A stretch of DNA of 64,000 nucleotides from CAVPDA01 sp963702495 (GTDB taxonomy: Bacteria; Pseudomonadota; Gammaproteobacteria; Burkholderiales; Rhodocyclaceae). The notes beneath the pieces are model-generated. The model was not told the DNA's origin. It was given only the letters and a program-made list of their open reading frames with translations, and made no database searches. The stretch is taken from assembly GCA_963702495.1 (NCBI GenBank), contig CAVPDA010000011.1, forward strand, positions 1 through 64,000. Direction: 5' to 3'. The stretch's first letter is position 1. Every line of letters starts with the position of its first letter. The translations under genes were made by a program, and so were the position numbers. Positions 9,032 through 19,682 of the stretch are shown here, in pieces.

Positions 9032-9121
9032 ATAGCAGATGGCCGAATCCGACTCAAGCGGCCGACCGTTGAAGCGGGTCGGCCTTCGCGCGTTGCGGTC
9101 GGAACGCCCGCTGTATAAACT

Positions 9122-9143
9122 CATGTGTAAGGAGTTACACATG
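9122..9143 (+). promoter_or_regulatory. Palindrome enclosing the vapB ribosome-binding site and start codon
   Basis: Nine-base arms CATGTGTAA and TTACACATG flank GGAG (9131-9134). The second arm contains the vapB ATG at 9141. It could be the VapBC operator in DNA, and in mRNA a hairpin presenting or hiding the Shine-Dalgarno in its loop. Confidence 0.55.
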
Positions 9144-9341
9144 GCCACAAACCTTTCGCTTGACCCGGATCTGATCGAACGCGCGCTGAAGGTAAGCGGT
9201 GAGCGGACGAAGAAGGCGGCGGTTACCCGCGCACTGGAAGAGTTCATCGCCCGCCGCAGGCAGAAGAGCATTGTCGAATTGATGGGCAAGCTCGAATGGG
9301 ATAAGTCATTCGACTACAAGGCCGAGCGCTCTCGTCGGTGA
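9141..9341 (+). CDS. vapB: VapB-type antitoxin
   Basis: 66 aa. A ribbon-helix-helix-like N-terminus (MATNLSLDPDLIERALKVSG), the TKKAAVTRALEEFIARRR core, and a C-terminal tail WDKSFDYKAERSRR match the VapB antitoxin family (type II). AAGGAG at 9129-9134 fixes the ATG at 9141. It overlaps vapC by four bases (GTGA at 9338-9341). Repression of its own promoter at the palindrome 9122-9143 is likely. Confidence 0.85.
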   Translation: MATNLSLDPDLIERALKVSGERTKKAAVTRALEEFIARRRQKSIVELMGKLEWDKSFDYKAERSRR

Positions 9342-9748
9342 CCCTGTTCGTCGATACCAGCGTCTGGTCTCTCGCCCTGCGTCGCGACGGAGACACGATG
9401 TCGCCCGAGGTGCAAGCGCTGCGCCATGCCATCGAGGGCGGCGACATCGTCGTGACCACGGGACTGGTCCTGCAGGAACTGCTCCAGGGATTCGCCGGCC
9501 CGCGAGCGCGCACCGATATCATCGAACGATTCAGTTCACTGCCTTTCCTTACTCCCGATCGGCAGGATCACATTGACGCCGCAGACCTGCGCAATCGCTG
9601 CCGTCGCGCCGGCGTGCAGGTCGGCACGATCGACGCACTGCTCGCGCATTTGTGCATTCGTCACGAACTGACGCTCCTGACGACCGATAACGACTTTGTC
9701 CGGGCCACCGCTCACTGCCCACTACGGGTGTGGAGACAGAATCGTTAG
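9338..9748 (+). CDS. vapC: VapC-type PIN-domain RNase toxin
   Basis: 136 aa with a GTG start inside the vapB stop. PIN residues: D in LFVDTSVWSLAL (~residue 6), E in LVLQELLQGF (~47), D in GTIDALLAHLC (~98), and D in TTDNDFVRA (~116-119). Family knowledge: VapC toxins cleave tRNA or rRNA and are held by VapB. Complete by length and motifs. Confidence 0.85.
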   Translation: MTLFVDTSVWSLALRRDGDTMSPEVQALRHAIEGGDIVVTTGLVLQELLQGFAGPRARTDIIERFSSLPFLTPDRQDHIDAADLRNRCRRAGVQVGTIDALLAHLCIRHELTLLTTDNDFVRATAHCPLRVWRQNR

Positions 9749-10051
9749 TACATGCGTGCCGGCAAGTCCGCCGAAGGTTCAGACCTGGCCAGGACTCGTC
9801 CGCGGAAAATCTTCCGCAACATCGATCCTGGCCGTTCGGAGTCGTCTGCGGCCGATGAATGGCGGAAGTGGCCGCGGCTGATCCAGGCCGCTGTCCAGGC
9901 GCGAGTCAACACGGTCGGCGAATTGTGCTTGACAGGGTTGTGGCGTCTGCTGCGACCATGCGAAGCGTCGATGCGGGACACCGCCGCAGTGCTGTCCCGC
10001 ACTCGATTCAGCGCAGCCGTCACAGATACCGATCGAAACCTGCCCTCGGCG
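9749..10051. other. Intergenic stretch with a hairpin between vapC and a small membrane-protein gene
   Basis: No credible gene. A perfect 9-bp inverted repeat (TGCGGGACA at 9972-9980, TGTCCCGCA at 9993-10001, 12-base loop) lies between the two convergent genes. It may act as a terminator, although no T-run follows. Confidence 0.45.
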
Positions 10052-10279
10052 TCAGCCGGCCTTGCGCTGCTGGGCAATGCGCACCAACTTGAGCACCAGC
10101 AGGATCGGCCAGATGCCGTGCCAGAACAGATCGAAGATGTCGATCGGCCGCGTCAGGGTGCCGGCCTGGAGCATTTTCAGCTTTTCCCACAGGTGCGGTT
10201 CGGGCGTGAATGGTGCGAAGGTCATGAACGCCGCGATCACGGCGATCAGCGGCAGGGGAATCTTGTCGAGCCATCTCAT
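10052..10279 (-). CDS. Small membrane protein, two predicted helices
   Basis: 75 aa. Two hydrophobic stretches (PLPLIAVIAAFMTFAPF, residues 8-24; GIWPILLVLKLV, ~55-66) flank a conserved-looking loop with TLTRPIDIFDLFWHG. Similar small proteins are often labelled as RND transporter-related in databases, but nothing here supports a transport role. It is a hypothetical inner-membrane protein. The ATG at 10279 starts a clean frame; the recC cluster lies 330 bp away and is divergent. Confidence 0.6.
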   Translation of the reverse strand: MRWLDKIPLPLIAVIAAFMTFAPFTPEPHLWEKLKMLQAGTLTRPIDIFDLFWHGIWPILLVLKLVRIAQQRKAG

Positions 10280-10609
10280 TCTGTTGCTCTACCTCGGCGC
10301 TGTTTGTTCTACGGCGGATGCATCTACCACCCCAAACGCTACCGGATTTCGTTGCGCCACGCAGGATACCGTCGATCGAAGATGGGGCCGGCGCCCGGGC
10401 CTTACAATAGCGGCGGCACACCGGAAGCGAGGGGCAGAGCCGATCTGCAGCCGCCCGCGGGCTCATCTGCTGAGCCCGGCGGTCGGGAGAATGCGGCTTG
10501 TGGGCCGCGCTTCCGCGCGCCAATACCAGACCGACAGCCGGACACCCCTTAGCGCCGCCGAACGCCGACCAGACCGAATCGCCAAGAATCCCGACCACCG
10601 CCGCTTCCG
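10280..10609. other. Divergent intergenic region upstream of recC
   Basis: 330 bp between a minus-strand small membrane-protein gene and recC. It must hold the promoters of both. I do not see a strong promoter consensus or a repeat that I would assign. Confidence 0.4.
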
Positions 10610-13600
10610 ATGCTCCAGCTCACCCTGTCCAACCGCTTCGAGATCCTGCTCGACCGGCTCCTCGATCGGATGGGGGAAGAGCAGCCGGGACCGTTCGAGG
10701 CGCAGCAGGTCATCGTGCCCAGCACGGCCCTGCAGCGGCGCATCGAACTGGCACTCGCCGACCGGCAGGGGATCTGCGCCCATGTCCGCTTCACCTATCT
10801 CGCGCAATGGCTGTGGACGCAGATCGGGCAGGTGGTGCCGGTTCAGGATGTCTCGCCCTTCGCTCCGGACCTGCTGGCGTGGCGGGTGTTCGAGGCGCTG
10901 GGCGACGGCGCATTCACGGCGGACCACCCGCGGCTGGCCCGCTACCTGGCCGGCGCCGACCCGGTGATGCGCCTGGATCTCGCGCGCCGCATCGCCCAAC
11001 TCGTCGAACACTACATCACCTACCGGCCGCAGTGGCTCGCCGCCTGGTCGGAGAAGAAGCCGGCCGGAATCCCGGCGCTCGACGCCTCCGGCGCCGAGGA
11101 CGAAGCCTGGCAGGCGGCGCTGTGGCGCCGCATCACGGCGGAACTCGGCACGGCCCGCGAGCATCCGGCGGCAGCGTTCTTCCGCCGCATCGAAGCCATG
11201 GGTGCGGACGCGGCGCAGCGGGCGGCACTGCCACCATCGGCCCACGTCTTCTGCCTGCCCGCGCTGCCGCCGCTCTACCTCGAAATCCTGCGCCAGCTCG
11301 GCCGCTGGACGCATCTCCATCTTTATGTCCTGAATCCCTGCCGCGAGTACTGGTTCGAGATCGTGGAGCCGAAGCGCCTGAGCTATCTCGCCGCCCGCCG
11401 CAGCACGGACTATCACGAAATCGGCAACAGCCTGCTGGCCTCCTGGGGCAAGCAGACCCAGGCCCACATCGATCTCCTGCTCGCCGAGCGACGACGCCAT
11501 CGTGGAGTCGGACAGCGCCTTCGTGCCCAGCGGTGCAACGACGCTGCTGGCGCGGGTGCAGGACGCCATCCTCGACCTCGAAGAACCGGCACCGGGCAGC
11601 GTCTCGCTGGATGCACGACGATCGCAGCATCGAGGTCCATGTCTGCCATTCGCTGACGCGCGAACTGGAAGTGCTGCAGGACCAGTTGCTCGCCCTGTTC
11701 GCCGGCCCGAATCCGCCGCGATCCGGCGAGATTCTCGTGGCGACGCCGGACCTGGAAGCGGCCGCCCCGCTGATCGATGCCGTGTTCGGCACCGCGCCGC
11801 CGGAGCGGCGCATTCCCTACCGGATTACCGGGCAGGCGCAGCGCCGCATCAACCCGGTGGCGCGCGCCCTGGACGCGCTGATGGCGCTGAGCGCCGGCCG
11901 CCACGCGGCGAGTGCGGTGTTCGATCTGCTGCAGCAGGCGCCGGTGGCGCAGCGTTTCGACCTCGACGCGGAAGAACTGGATGCGATCCACGACTGGATC
12001 CGGGAAGCCGGCATCCGCTGGGGGCTGGACGGCGACGAGCGCCGCACCCTCGGCCTGCCTGCGGACGAGCGCCACACCTTTCGCGACGGCCTGCAGCGCC
12101 TCTATCTGGCCTACGCCCTGGGCGAAGCGCCGGTCTGCATCGACGGCCGCGTCGGCAGCGGCAATCCGGAGGGCCAGATCGCCTTCGCGCTCGGGCCGCT
12201 TCTGGCGCTACGTCGAGGCGCTGCGTGCGCTGCGCAGCACCTGGCAGCGGCCGGCGGCGGCCGCGGAATGGCGCTCGCGGCTCGCCGCCGCAGTGGAAAC
12301 TTTCGTCTTCCCATCCACCCAATGGACCGAGGATAGTCGCAGCGTCCAGGCCGCCATCGGCGAGATGGCGCAGAACATGGCGCGGGGCGGACTGCGTGGC
12401 GCCGTGCCGCTCGAGGTGGTGCGGGCGGCGCTGGGAGAACTGCTGGACGACCCGGCGCGAGGCGGAGTCCCGACCGGTGCGGTGACCTTTTCCGCCATCA
12501 GCAGCCTGCGCGGCCTGCCCTACCGCATCGTCTGCGTCATCGGCATGAACGACGGCGCCTTCCCGAGCGCCGCCCGCCCGCTCGAATTCGATCTCATGGC
12601 GCTGCAGCCGCAGCGGGGCGACCGGCAGCGCCGCAGCGACGAGCGCAACCTGTTCCTCGACCTGCTGCTCGCCGCGCGCGAGCGCTTCTACCTGAGCTAC
12701 GCCGGACACAGCATCCGCGACAACAGCGCGCAGCCGCCGTCGGTGCTGGTGTCCGAGCTGCTCGACTACGTGACTCGCGCCTGCGGCTGCGGCGCCGACG
12801 CCGAGTCCGCGGTGCGGCGCCGGCTGGTGGTGGAGCACCCGCTGCAGGCGTTTTCTCCGCAGTATTTCCTCGCATCTTCGGCGCAGCCCCGGCTGCGCAG
12901 TTTCAATGCCGAATACTGCGAGGCCCTGCGCGCGTCGCTAGGCGCGGTGCCGGTGGACGCGGCTCGCGCGGCCGCCGAGCATGGGGAGGACGGCGCGGAG
13001 GACGAAGAGGACACGGCAGCCGCCGCGCTCCCCTTCTTTTCCCGGCCCCTCCCCGCGCCGGAGCCGGAATGGCATACGCTGCGGCTGGATCAGCTCGCGC
13101 GCTTCTTCGCCAACCCCTGCCGCTTCCTGCTGCGCGAGCGTCTCGGCATCGCCCTGCCGCGGCCCGAGGAGGAACTGCTCGACGAAGAGCCCTTCCTGCC
13201 GGACTGGCCCGGCCGTCAGGCCCTGGCCGAGCGCCTGCTGCCGGCGCTGCTGAGCGGATGCGGCGCGTCCGAATTGCTGGAGCTGGCGCGGGCCGGCACC
13301 GACTACCCGCCGGGGACGCTCGGCGACACCGCCCTCGCCGCGGAGATCGGCATCCTGCGCCGCTTCGCGTCCGCCTTGCAGGCCGATCTCGCCGAACCGC
13401 CGCAGCCGCCCCATGCCGCCGCGCTGGACTTCGAGATCGCGGGCGAAGCGTGGCGCATCGAAGGCGCGATCGCCGAACTGCGCTCCGGCGCTCTGGTGCG
13501 CTGGCGCTATGACGAGGCGCGTGCCGCAGACTACCTCGCCGGCTGGATCGACCACCTCTTCCTTTGCGCCACACTGCCCCACGGCACCCGGGTCGAGACG

Positions 13601-13936
13601 CGATGGCACTCGCGCGACGGCATCTATCGCCTCAAGCCCTGCAGCGACGCCCGAGCCCGTCTCGCGCAACTGGTGAGCCTGTACCGGCAGGGGCTGTCGG
13701 AGCCGCTGCATTTCTTTCCCAAGAGCGCATGGGACTATGTGGTTGCGGACGGCAATCTGGGCAAGGCGCGCAGTCGCTGGAGAAGCACCCGCGAGCGGCC
13801 CTTCGGCGAGGACCGCGATCCGGCCTACCGGCTCGCACTGCGCGGCATCGCCGACCCCCTGGACCAGCAGTTCGTCGAGCTTGCGGCGACGGTGCTGCAG
13901 CCGCTGCGCGAGCACCTGGAGGATCCGCGCCAATGA
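10610..13936 (+). CDS. recC: Exodeoxyribonuclease V subunit gamma RecC (three frameshifts)
   Basis: About 1100 aa in total, normal for RecC. It starts MLQLTLSNRFEILLDRLLDR, with PSTALQRRIELALAD (~residues 38-52) typical of the inactivated helicase-like domain. The coding frame changes near 11490, 11605-11618 and 12190. The encoded sequence continues smoothly across each break, for example into DDRSIEVHVCH and then RFWRYVEALRALRSTW. RecC is the Chi-recognition and scaffold subunit of RecBCD, which processes DNA double-strand ends. It is the first gene of recC-recB-recD on the plus strand. Each shift equals one inserted base (or two lost), consistent with base-calling errors. Confidence 0.8.
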
Positions 13937-14038
13937 GACTTGTCGGGCCGCCCCGTGGGCGAAGGCTCCCTCTCGGAGGGAAGACGCGCAGCGCCAAGGG
14001 TGCCCCAATGAGCCGCCCCGCCAAGGCTCGCCGGTGCG

Positions 14039-17000
14039 ATGAGGCCGCTCGACGTCTTTTCCTGCGCGCTCGACGGCATCAATCTGATCGAGGCCTCCGC
14101 CGGCACCGGCAAGACCTGGAACATCTGCGCACTGTACCTGCGGCTGCTGCTGGAGCGCCGGCTCGAAGTGCAGCGCATCCTGGTGGTCACCTTCACCAAT
14201 GCCGCCACCGCCGAGCTGCGCAGCCGCATCCGCACCCGCATCGTCGAAACCCTGGCGTACCTGGTCCAGCGCACAGCAGCGGCGGATCCCTTCGTTCCCG
14301 CCCTGGTGGAGGCGGTGTCGCAAAACGCGGCTCGCGCTCCCGCAGAGATGAGCGCGCTGCTCGAAGCGGCGCTGCAGACGTTCGACGAGGCCGCCATCTT
14401 CACCATCCACGGCTTCTGCCAGCGCGCCCTGGCCGAGACCCCCTTCGCCGCGGGACTGCCTTTCGGCATCGAGCTGGTCGAGGACGACGCGGAGCTGCGG
14501 CGCGAGGCGGTGGCCGACTTCTGGCGCCGCAACGTGTCCGCCGCGCCCCTTTCGCCCGCTCTCGCCGGCTGGCTCGCACGGAGCGGGGATTCGCCCCAGA
14601 GTTGGTCGGAACTGCTGGCCCGGGTGCAGGCCAAGCCCCTGTCGCAAATGATCTGGCCGGACGATCCGGATGAGATGGGCGATCCGGATGAGGCGGGCCT
14701 TGCCGCCGCCTTCGAAGCCGCGCGGGAGATCTGGGCAGCGAACGGCAGCGCAGCCACCGCCACGATCCTCGCCCGCCTGGCGGCACTCAACGCAAACTCC
14801 TACAAGGCGGACGCGGTGCGCCAGGGAGAGACGGAATGGGAGCGCTGGTTTGCCGGCGGCGACCCGCTGGCGCCGGAGATCGCCCTCGACGGCAAGACCA
14901 AGCTCTTCCGCGCCGGCTTTCTCGCCGCCAGGACGAAGAAGAACGAGACCACCCCGACGCACCCCTTCTTCGATGCCGCGGAGGCGCTGCTGGCGCGGCG
15001 CGAGCAGACCGAAGCGCGGCTCGAACGGCTGCGCCTGCGACTGCTGCGCGACATGCTGGACCAAGCCGGCCCCCGGCTGCGGGCGAAGAAGCGCGAGCGG
15101 CGCCTGGCCGCCTTCGACGACATCCTGTACAACGCCTTCGATGCGCTGCGCGGCGGCGCCCACCCCTGGCTCGCGGCCTCGCTGCGCCGGCGCTATCCGG
15201 CGGCCCTGATCGACGAGTTCCAGGACACGGATCCGCTGCAGTTCGCCGTTTTCGACGCCATCTACGGCAGCGCCGGCGAAGCGGCAGCGGCAGCGGCAGC
15301 GCAGGGCCGCTGTTCCTGGTGGGCGATCCCAAGCAGGCGATCTACAGCTTCCGCAACGCCGATCTGCACACCTATCTGCAGGCCAAGCGTCGCGCCGGTA
15401 TCTGCCATACCCTGGCCGACAATCAACGCTCGGTCGAAGGGCTGATCCTCGCCTGCAACCGCCTGTTCGGAGGCAACCCCAGGGGCTTCATCCTGCCCGG
15501 GATCGACTACCAGGAGGTCCATCTCGGCGCCAAGCCGCGCCCACCCTTCGTCGACCGCAGCCAAGCCGGCACGGGCCCGGCGGCGCTGCGCATCTGGCGC
15601 CTGCCGCGGGACGCGGACGGCCGCTATCTGCTGCGCGACCAGGCGCGGGAGCGGGCGGTGCAGGCCACCGCCGCCGAGGTGGCGCGGCTGGTGCGCGAAG
15701 GCGCCGCCCAGCGCATCACCGTGGACGGCCGCGGCCTGCTCGCCGGCGATATCGCGGTGCTGGTGAAAAGCCATGCCCAGGGCAGCCTGATCAAGCAGGC
15801 ACTCGGAGCACTCGGCATCGGCAGTGTCGAGCTCTCGCGCGAGAGCATTTTCGCCACGCCGGACGCGCAAGAGCTGGAGCGGGTGCTGCTGGCGATCGCC
15901 GAGCCCGGCCATCCCGTGCGCCTGCTCGCCGCCTTCGCCACGGAACTGATGGGCCGCGATGCGCAGGCCGTCCTGGCCCTGTCCCGCGACGAGGGCGAGC
16001 TGCTGCGGGCGGTGGCCCGCTTCACCGGCTATCGCGACGCCTGGCTCGAACGCGGCTTCGGCTTCATGCTCAGGCAATGGACGGAGGCCGAGGGCGTCGC
16101 CCGGCGGCTGCTCGCTCGCGCCGACGGGGAACGCCGCCTGACCAATCTCCTGCATCTGGGCGAACTGCTGCACCAGGCCGCCGTGTCCCACGCCGGGGCG
16201 GAAGCGCTGCTGCGCTGGCTGGCGGATCGCCGCAGGGAGGCGGTGAGCAGCGAGGACGCGCAACTGCGGCTGGAATCGGACCGCAATCTGGTGCAGATCG
16301 TCACCATCCACAAGGCGAAAGGCCTGGAATACGAAGTGGTGTTCTGCCCTTTCCTGTGGGACGGCTTGCAGGTCCGCGCGCGGCGAGTCCGAGGGACGGG
16401 AGTACCACGACGACGCGGGCAACGGCATCATCGATTTCCGTCCCGAGGCGGCCGCGGACGAGGAAATCAAGCGCCGCCGCCGCGAAGAGGCCGACGCCGA
16501 GTTCGTGCGCCTCGCCTATGTCGCCCTCACCCGGGCGGTGCACCGCTGCTACCTGGTCGCCGGCTGCTACCTGTTCAAGGCCGGACGGGGTGACCCGAGC
16601 CTCACCCAGAGCACCCGCAGCCTGCTCAACTGGCTCGTTGCCGGCAGCGATCTGTCCCATGAAGAATGGTGGTCCCACAAGCTCGGGCCCGACACTATCG
16701 AGGCCGCCTGGCAGCGCATCGCCCAAGAGGGCGCGCCCCATGTCGCGCTGAGCAGACCTACCCGATGCTCCCGCTGAGCCGGTGGCGGGCGATGTTCCCT
16801 CGCCCGAGGCGTTGAGCGCCCTGCCCCCGCCGTCGCGCCTACCGGAAGCTTGGCGCATCGGCAGCTTCAGCAGCCTGCAGCACGGCGCCGAGCACGAGGC
16901 CGCCGCGGCGGACCATGACGCGCGTGCTCAGGGTCGTGCCGAAGCCGGACCGGCACCGGAACTGCCGGCGCAGGACATCCTGCGCTTTGCGCGCGGACCG

Positions 17001-17732
17001 TCCGCCGGCGACTGCCTGCACGCCGTCTTCGAGCGCGCCGATTTCACCGATCCGGCGAGCTGGGACGGCGCCATCGAGCGCGCCTTGGCGGTCTACCCCC
17101 AGCGCCTGCGCGGCATCAACGGGGACGCGGCGGCTGCGCTGCAGCGGGCGATGCTGCGCGGCATGCTCGCCGACGTCCTCGCCACGCCTGTGCACGACGG
17201 CGTCGTGCTGCGCGATGTGCCCGGCAATCGCCGGCTGACCGAACTCGGCTTCAACCTGTCCGCCGGGGAAATCACGGCGGCCCGGCTCAATGGCTGGCTG
17301 AAGGACCACGGCTACCCCATGCCGCGGCTCACCTTCGCGCCGCTCGACGGCTATCTCAAGGGCTACATCGACCTCGTGTTCGAAGACGCCGGGCGCTACT
17401 ACATCCTGGACTGGAAATCCAATCATCTGGGCTACGCCCGGGAGGACTACGCCGAGGACAGGCTGGCCCTGGCGATGCAGCAGCATGGCTATCACCTGCA
17501 GTACCTGCTGTATGCGGTGGCACTGCACCGATACCTGGGCCGCCGGCTTGCCGACTACGATTACGAGCGCGACTTCGGCGGCGCTCTCTATCTGTTCGTG
17601 CGCGGCGTACGGCCGGGCTGGACCGACGGCGCGGGCCGGGCGCTCGGCACCTGGTTCCACCGGCCCGCCGCGGCTGCCATCGCCGCCCTCGACGCCCTGC
17701 TCGCCGGCTCTGCCGCGGCCATTGCCACATGA
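14039..17732 (+). CDS. recB: Exodeoxyribonuclease V subunit beta RecB (three frameshifts)
   Basis: About 1230 aa in total. Walker A is IEASAGTGKTWNI (~residues 17-29), helicase motif Ia VTFTNAATAELR, and motif II LIDEFQDTDPLQF (~385). The C-terminal nuclease domain has GYIDLVFEDAGRYYILDWKS followed by a QxxxY-like MQQHGYHLQYLLY. Frame changes occur near 15280-15310 (inside a GCGGCA repeat), 16370-16381 and 16752. The protein reads on in the next frame each time. RecB is the 3'-5' helicase and nuclease of RecBCD. It is followed by recD with an ATGA overlap at 17729-17732. The shifts are more likely base-calling errors than loss of the gene. Confidence 0.82.
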
Positions 17733-19591
17733 ACTTCCTGGAAGCGAGCCACGCGCCGCAGATCGATCTCGCCCAGGGCTTCGCCACCCACGTCGTGGAA
17801 TGGGCACGTAGGCGCGGCGCCCCGGCGCCATCGCTGGCAGTGCTCGAGACGGCCGCGGCGCAGGCCAGCCTCGCCACCGCCGAGGGCCACGTCTGCGCCC
17901 TGCTCGGCGACATCGCCGCCGCTTTCCCCGAGCACTCCATCGACGAACTTCGCAGCAGCCTGCTCGCTTCGGGAATGGTCGGAACGCCGGACAGGAATGA
18001 AGTGCTGCCGCTGGTGCTCGACGCGGCGAATCGGCTCTATCTGCGGCGCTATTTCGACTACGAGCGGCGCCTCGCCGCCAGTCTCCTGCGCCGCGCGGCG
18101 GCAGACACCGGGCCGGTTGCAGTGCCCGCCCTGCGCGCCCGGCTCGATGCGTTGTTCGCTCCAAATGCCCCGCGCCTCGGCGACCGGCCCGACTGGCAGA
18201 AACTGGCGGCGGCGCTGGCCGCGCAACGCACGCTCACCGTCATCAGCGGCGCCCCCGGCACCGGCAAGACCACCACCGTGGCAGCCGTGCTTGCCTGCCT
18301 GCTGGAACAGAATCCGGATGCGCGCATCGCCCTCGCCGCTCCCACCGGCAAGGCAGCCGCCCGCATGCTGGAGGCGCTGCGCGAGCGCGCGCAGCATCTC
18401 CCGCCGCAAATCCGGCAGCGCCTGCCGCAGGAGTCCTACACCATCCATCGCCTGCTCGGCGCGACGGCGAAACCGGGCCGTTTCCGTCACCACGCGGCGA
18501 ACCTCCTGCCCCTGGACGCGCTGGTGGTGGACGAAGCCTCCATGCTGGATCTTGCCCTGGCGGTGCATCTGGTGGAGGCGATGCCGGATCCGGCCCGACT
18601 GATCCTGCTCGGCGACAAGGACCAGCTGGCTGCGGTCGAAGCGGGCGCGGTGTTCGCCGAGCTTTCCGCGGATCCGACCCTGTCGCCGCGCTGCGTGGCA
18701 CGGCTGGCGCAGGCGACGGGCACCCCGGCCGAACGCATCCTGCCGCCGGCGCCGACGCAGCCCTCGCCGCTCGCCGACACGGTGGTGTGGCTCACGCAGA
18801 GCCACCGCTTCGCCGCCGATTCGGGCATCGGCCGCCTCGCCGCGGACATCAACGCCGGCGCGGCCGATCGGGCGCTGGAATGGATGGTCGCGGGTGCGGA
18901 TGCGTCCGTATCGTGGATCGAGGATGGGGCGGCGGAGCCCGCGCCTTCCACCCGCCGGCGCATGATCGAAGGCTATGGCGCCTACCTCGACGCCCTGCGG
19001 CTCGGCGCCGGCGACAAGGCGGCGATCTTCGCCGCCTTCGATCGCTTCCGCGTGCTGTGCGCCGTGCGCGACACCGGGCGCGGGGTCGATGCCCTCAACG
19101 CCCTCGTCAGCGACCATGTTCGAGCCGCGCTGGACCATCCGCTCGACCCCGGCGCCCCCTCGCCCTGGTATCCGGGCCGGCCGGTGATGATCCTGCGCAA
19201 CGACTATGTGCTGGGGCTGTACAACGGCGATGTCGGCATCTGCCTGCCTGGTGAGGACGATGAGCTGATGGTCTGGTTTGCACAGGCGGCGTCCGGTTTC
19301 CGCTGCCTGGCGCCGCTGCGACTGCCCGAGCACGACACCGCCTACGCCAGCACGGTGCACAAGTCCCAGGGATCGCAGTTCGGCTCCGTCCTGTTGCTGC
19401 TGCCGGAGCAGGCGGGCAAGGTGATGACGCGCGAACTGGTCTATACGGCCGTGACGCGCGCCGCGCAGGCCGTCACCCTCATCGGCGCGGCCGAAGTGTT
19501 TCGCGCGGCCTGCGCCCGCCCCACGCTGCGCCATGCCGGCCTGATCGACCGCATGCGGCAAGCTGGCGCGGAGCCGACGAGCGCAACGTGA
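17729..19591 (+). CDS. recD: Exodeoxyribonuclease V subunit alpha RecD
   Basis: 620 aa, intact. Walker A ISGAPGTGKTTTVAAV (~residues 171-186), motif II LVVDEASMLDL (~268), the Q-loop LLGDKDQLAAVEAG (~292), and the C-terminal UvrD-like motifs TVHKSQGSQFGSV (~545) and ELVYTAVTRA (~570) identify the 5'-3' helicase subunit of RecBCD. The start overlaps the recB stop by four bases. That recD is intact while recC and recB each have three single-base shifts supports an artefactual origin of those shifts. Confidence 0.92.
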   Translation: MNFLEASHAPQIDLAQGFATHVVEWARRRGAPAPSLAVLETAAAQASLATAEGHVCALLGDIAAAFPEHSIDELRSSLLASGMVGTPDRNEVLPLVLDAANRLYLRRYFDYERRLAASLLRRAAADTGPVAVPALRARLDALFAPNAPRLGDRPDWQKLAAALAAQRTLTVISGAPGTGKTTTVAAVLACLLEQNPDARIALAAPTGKAAARMLEALRERAQHLPPQIRQRLPQESYTIHRLLGATAKPGRFRHHAANLLPLDALVVDEASMLDLALAVHLVEAMPDPARLILLGDKDQLAAVEAGAVFAELSADPTLSPRCVARLAQATGTPAERILPPAPTQPSPLADTVVWLTQSHRFAADSGIGRLAADINAGAADRALEWMVAGADASVSWIEDGAAEPAPSTRRRMIEGYGAYLDALRLGAGDKAAIFAAFDRFRVLCAVRDTGRGVDALNALVSDHVRAALDHPLDPGAPSPWYPGRPVMILRNDYVLGLYNGDVGICLPGEDDELMVWFAQAASGFRCLAPLRLPEHDTAYASTVHKSQGSQFGSVLLLLPEQAGKVMTRELVYTAVTRAAQAVTLIGAAEVFRAACARPTLRHAGLIDRMRQAGAEPTSAT

Positions 19592-19682
19592 TGCGGTGGC
19601 GGGCGAGCCCGAGTGGCGTCCGTCCGCAGGCCACGCTCCTGCCTATGGCAGAATAGGAGCACCCCGCCGCGTCCTCTCGCCC

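Noticed and set aside
12938..15163. 741-codon minus-strand open frame opposite recC/recB
   Set aside because: No domain, His/Arg/Gly-rich composition typical of an antisense shadow; recC and recB motifs lie on the other strand.
17588..19561. 657-codon minus-strand open frame opposite recD
   Set aside because: Antisense shadow of recD, whose Walker and UvrD-like motifs are intact on the plus strand.
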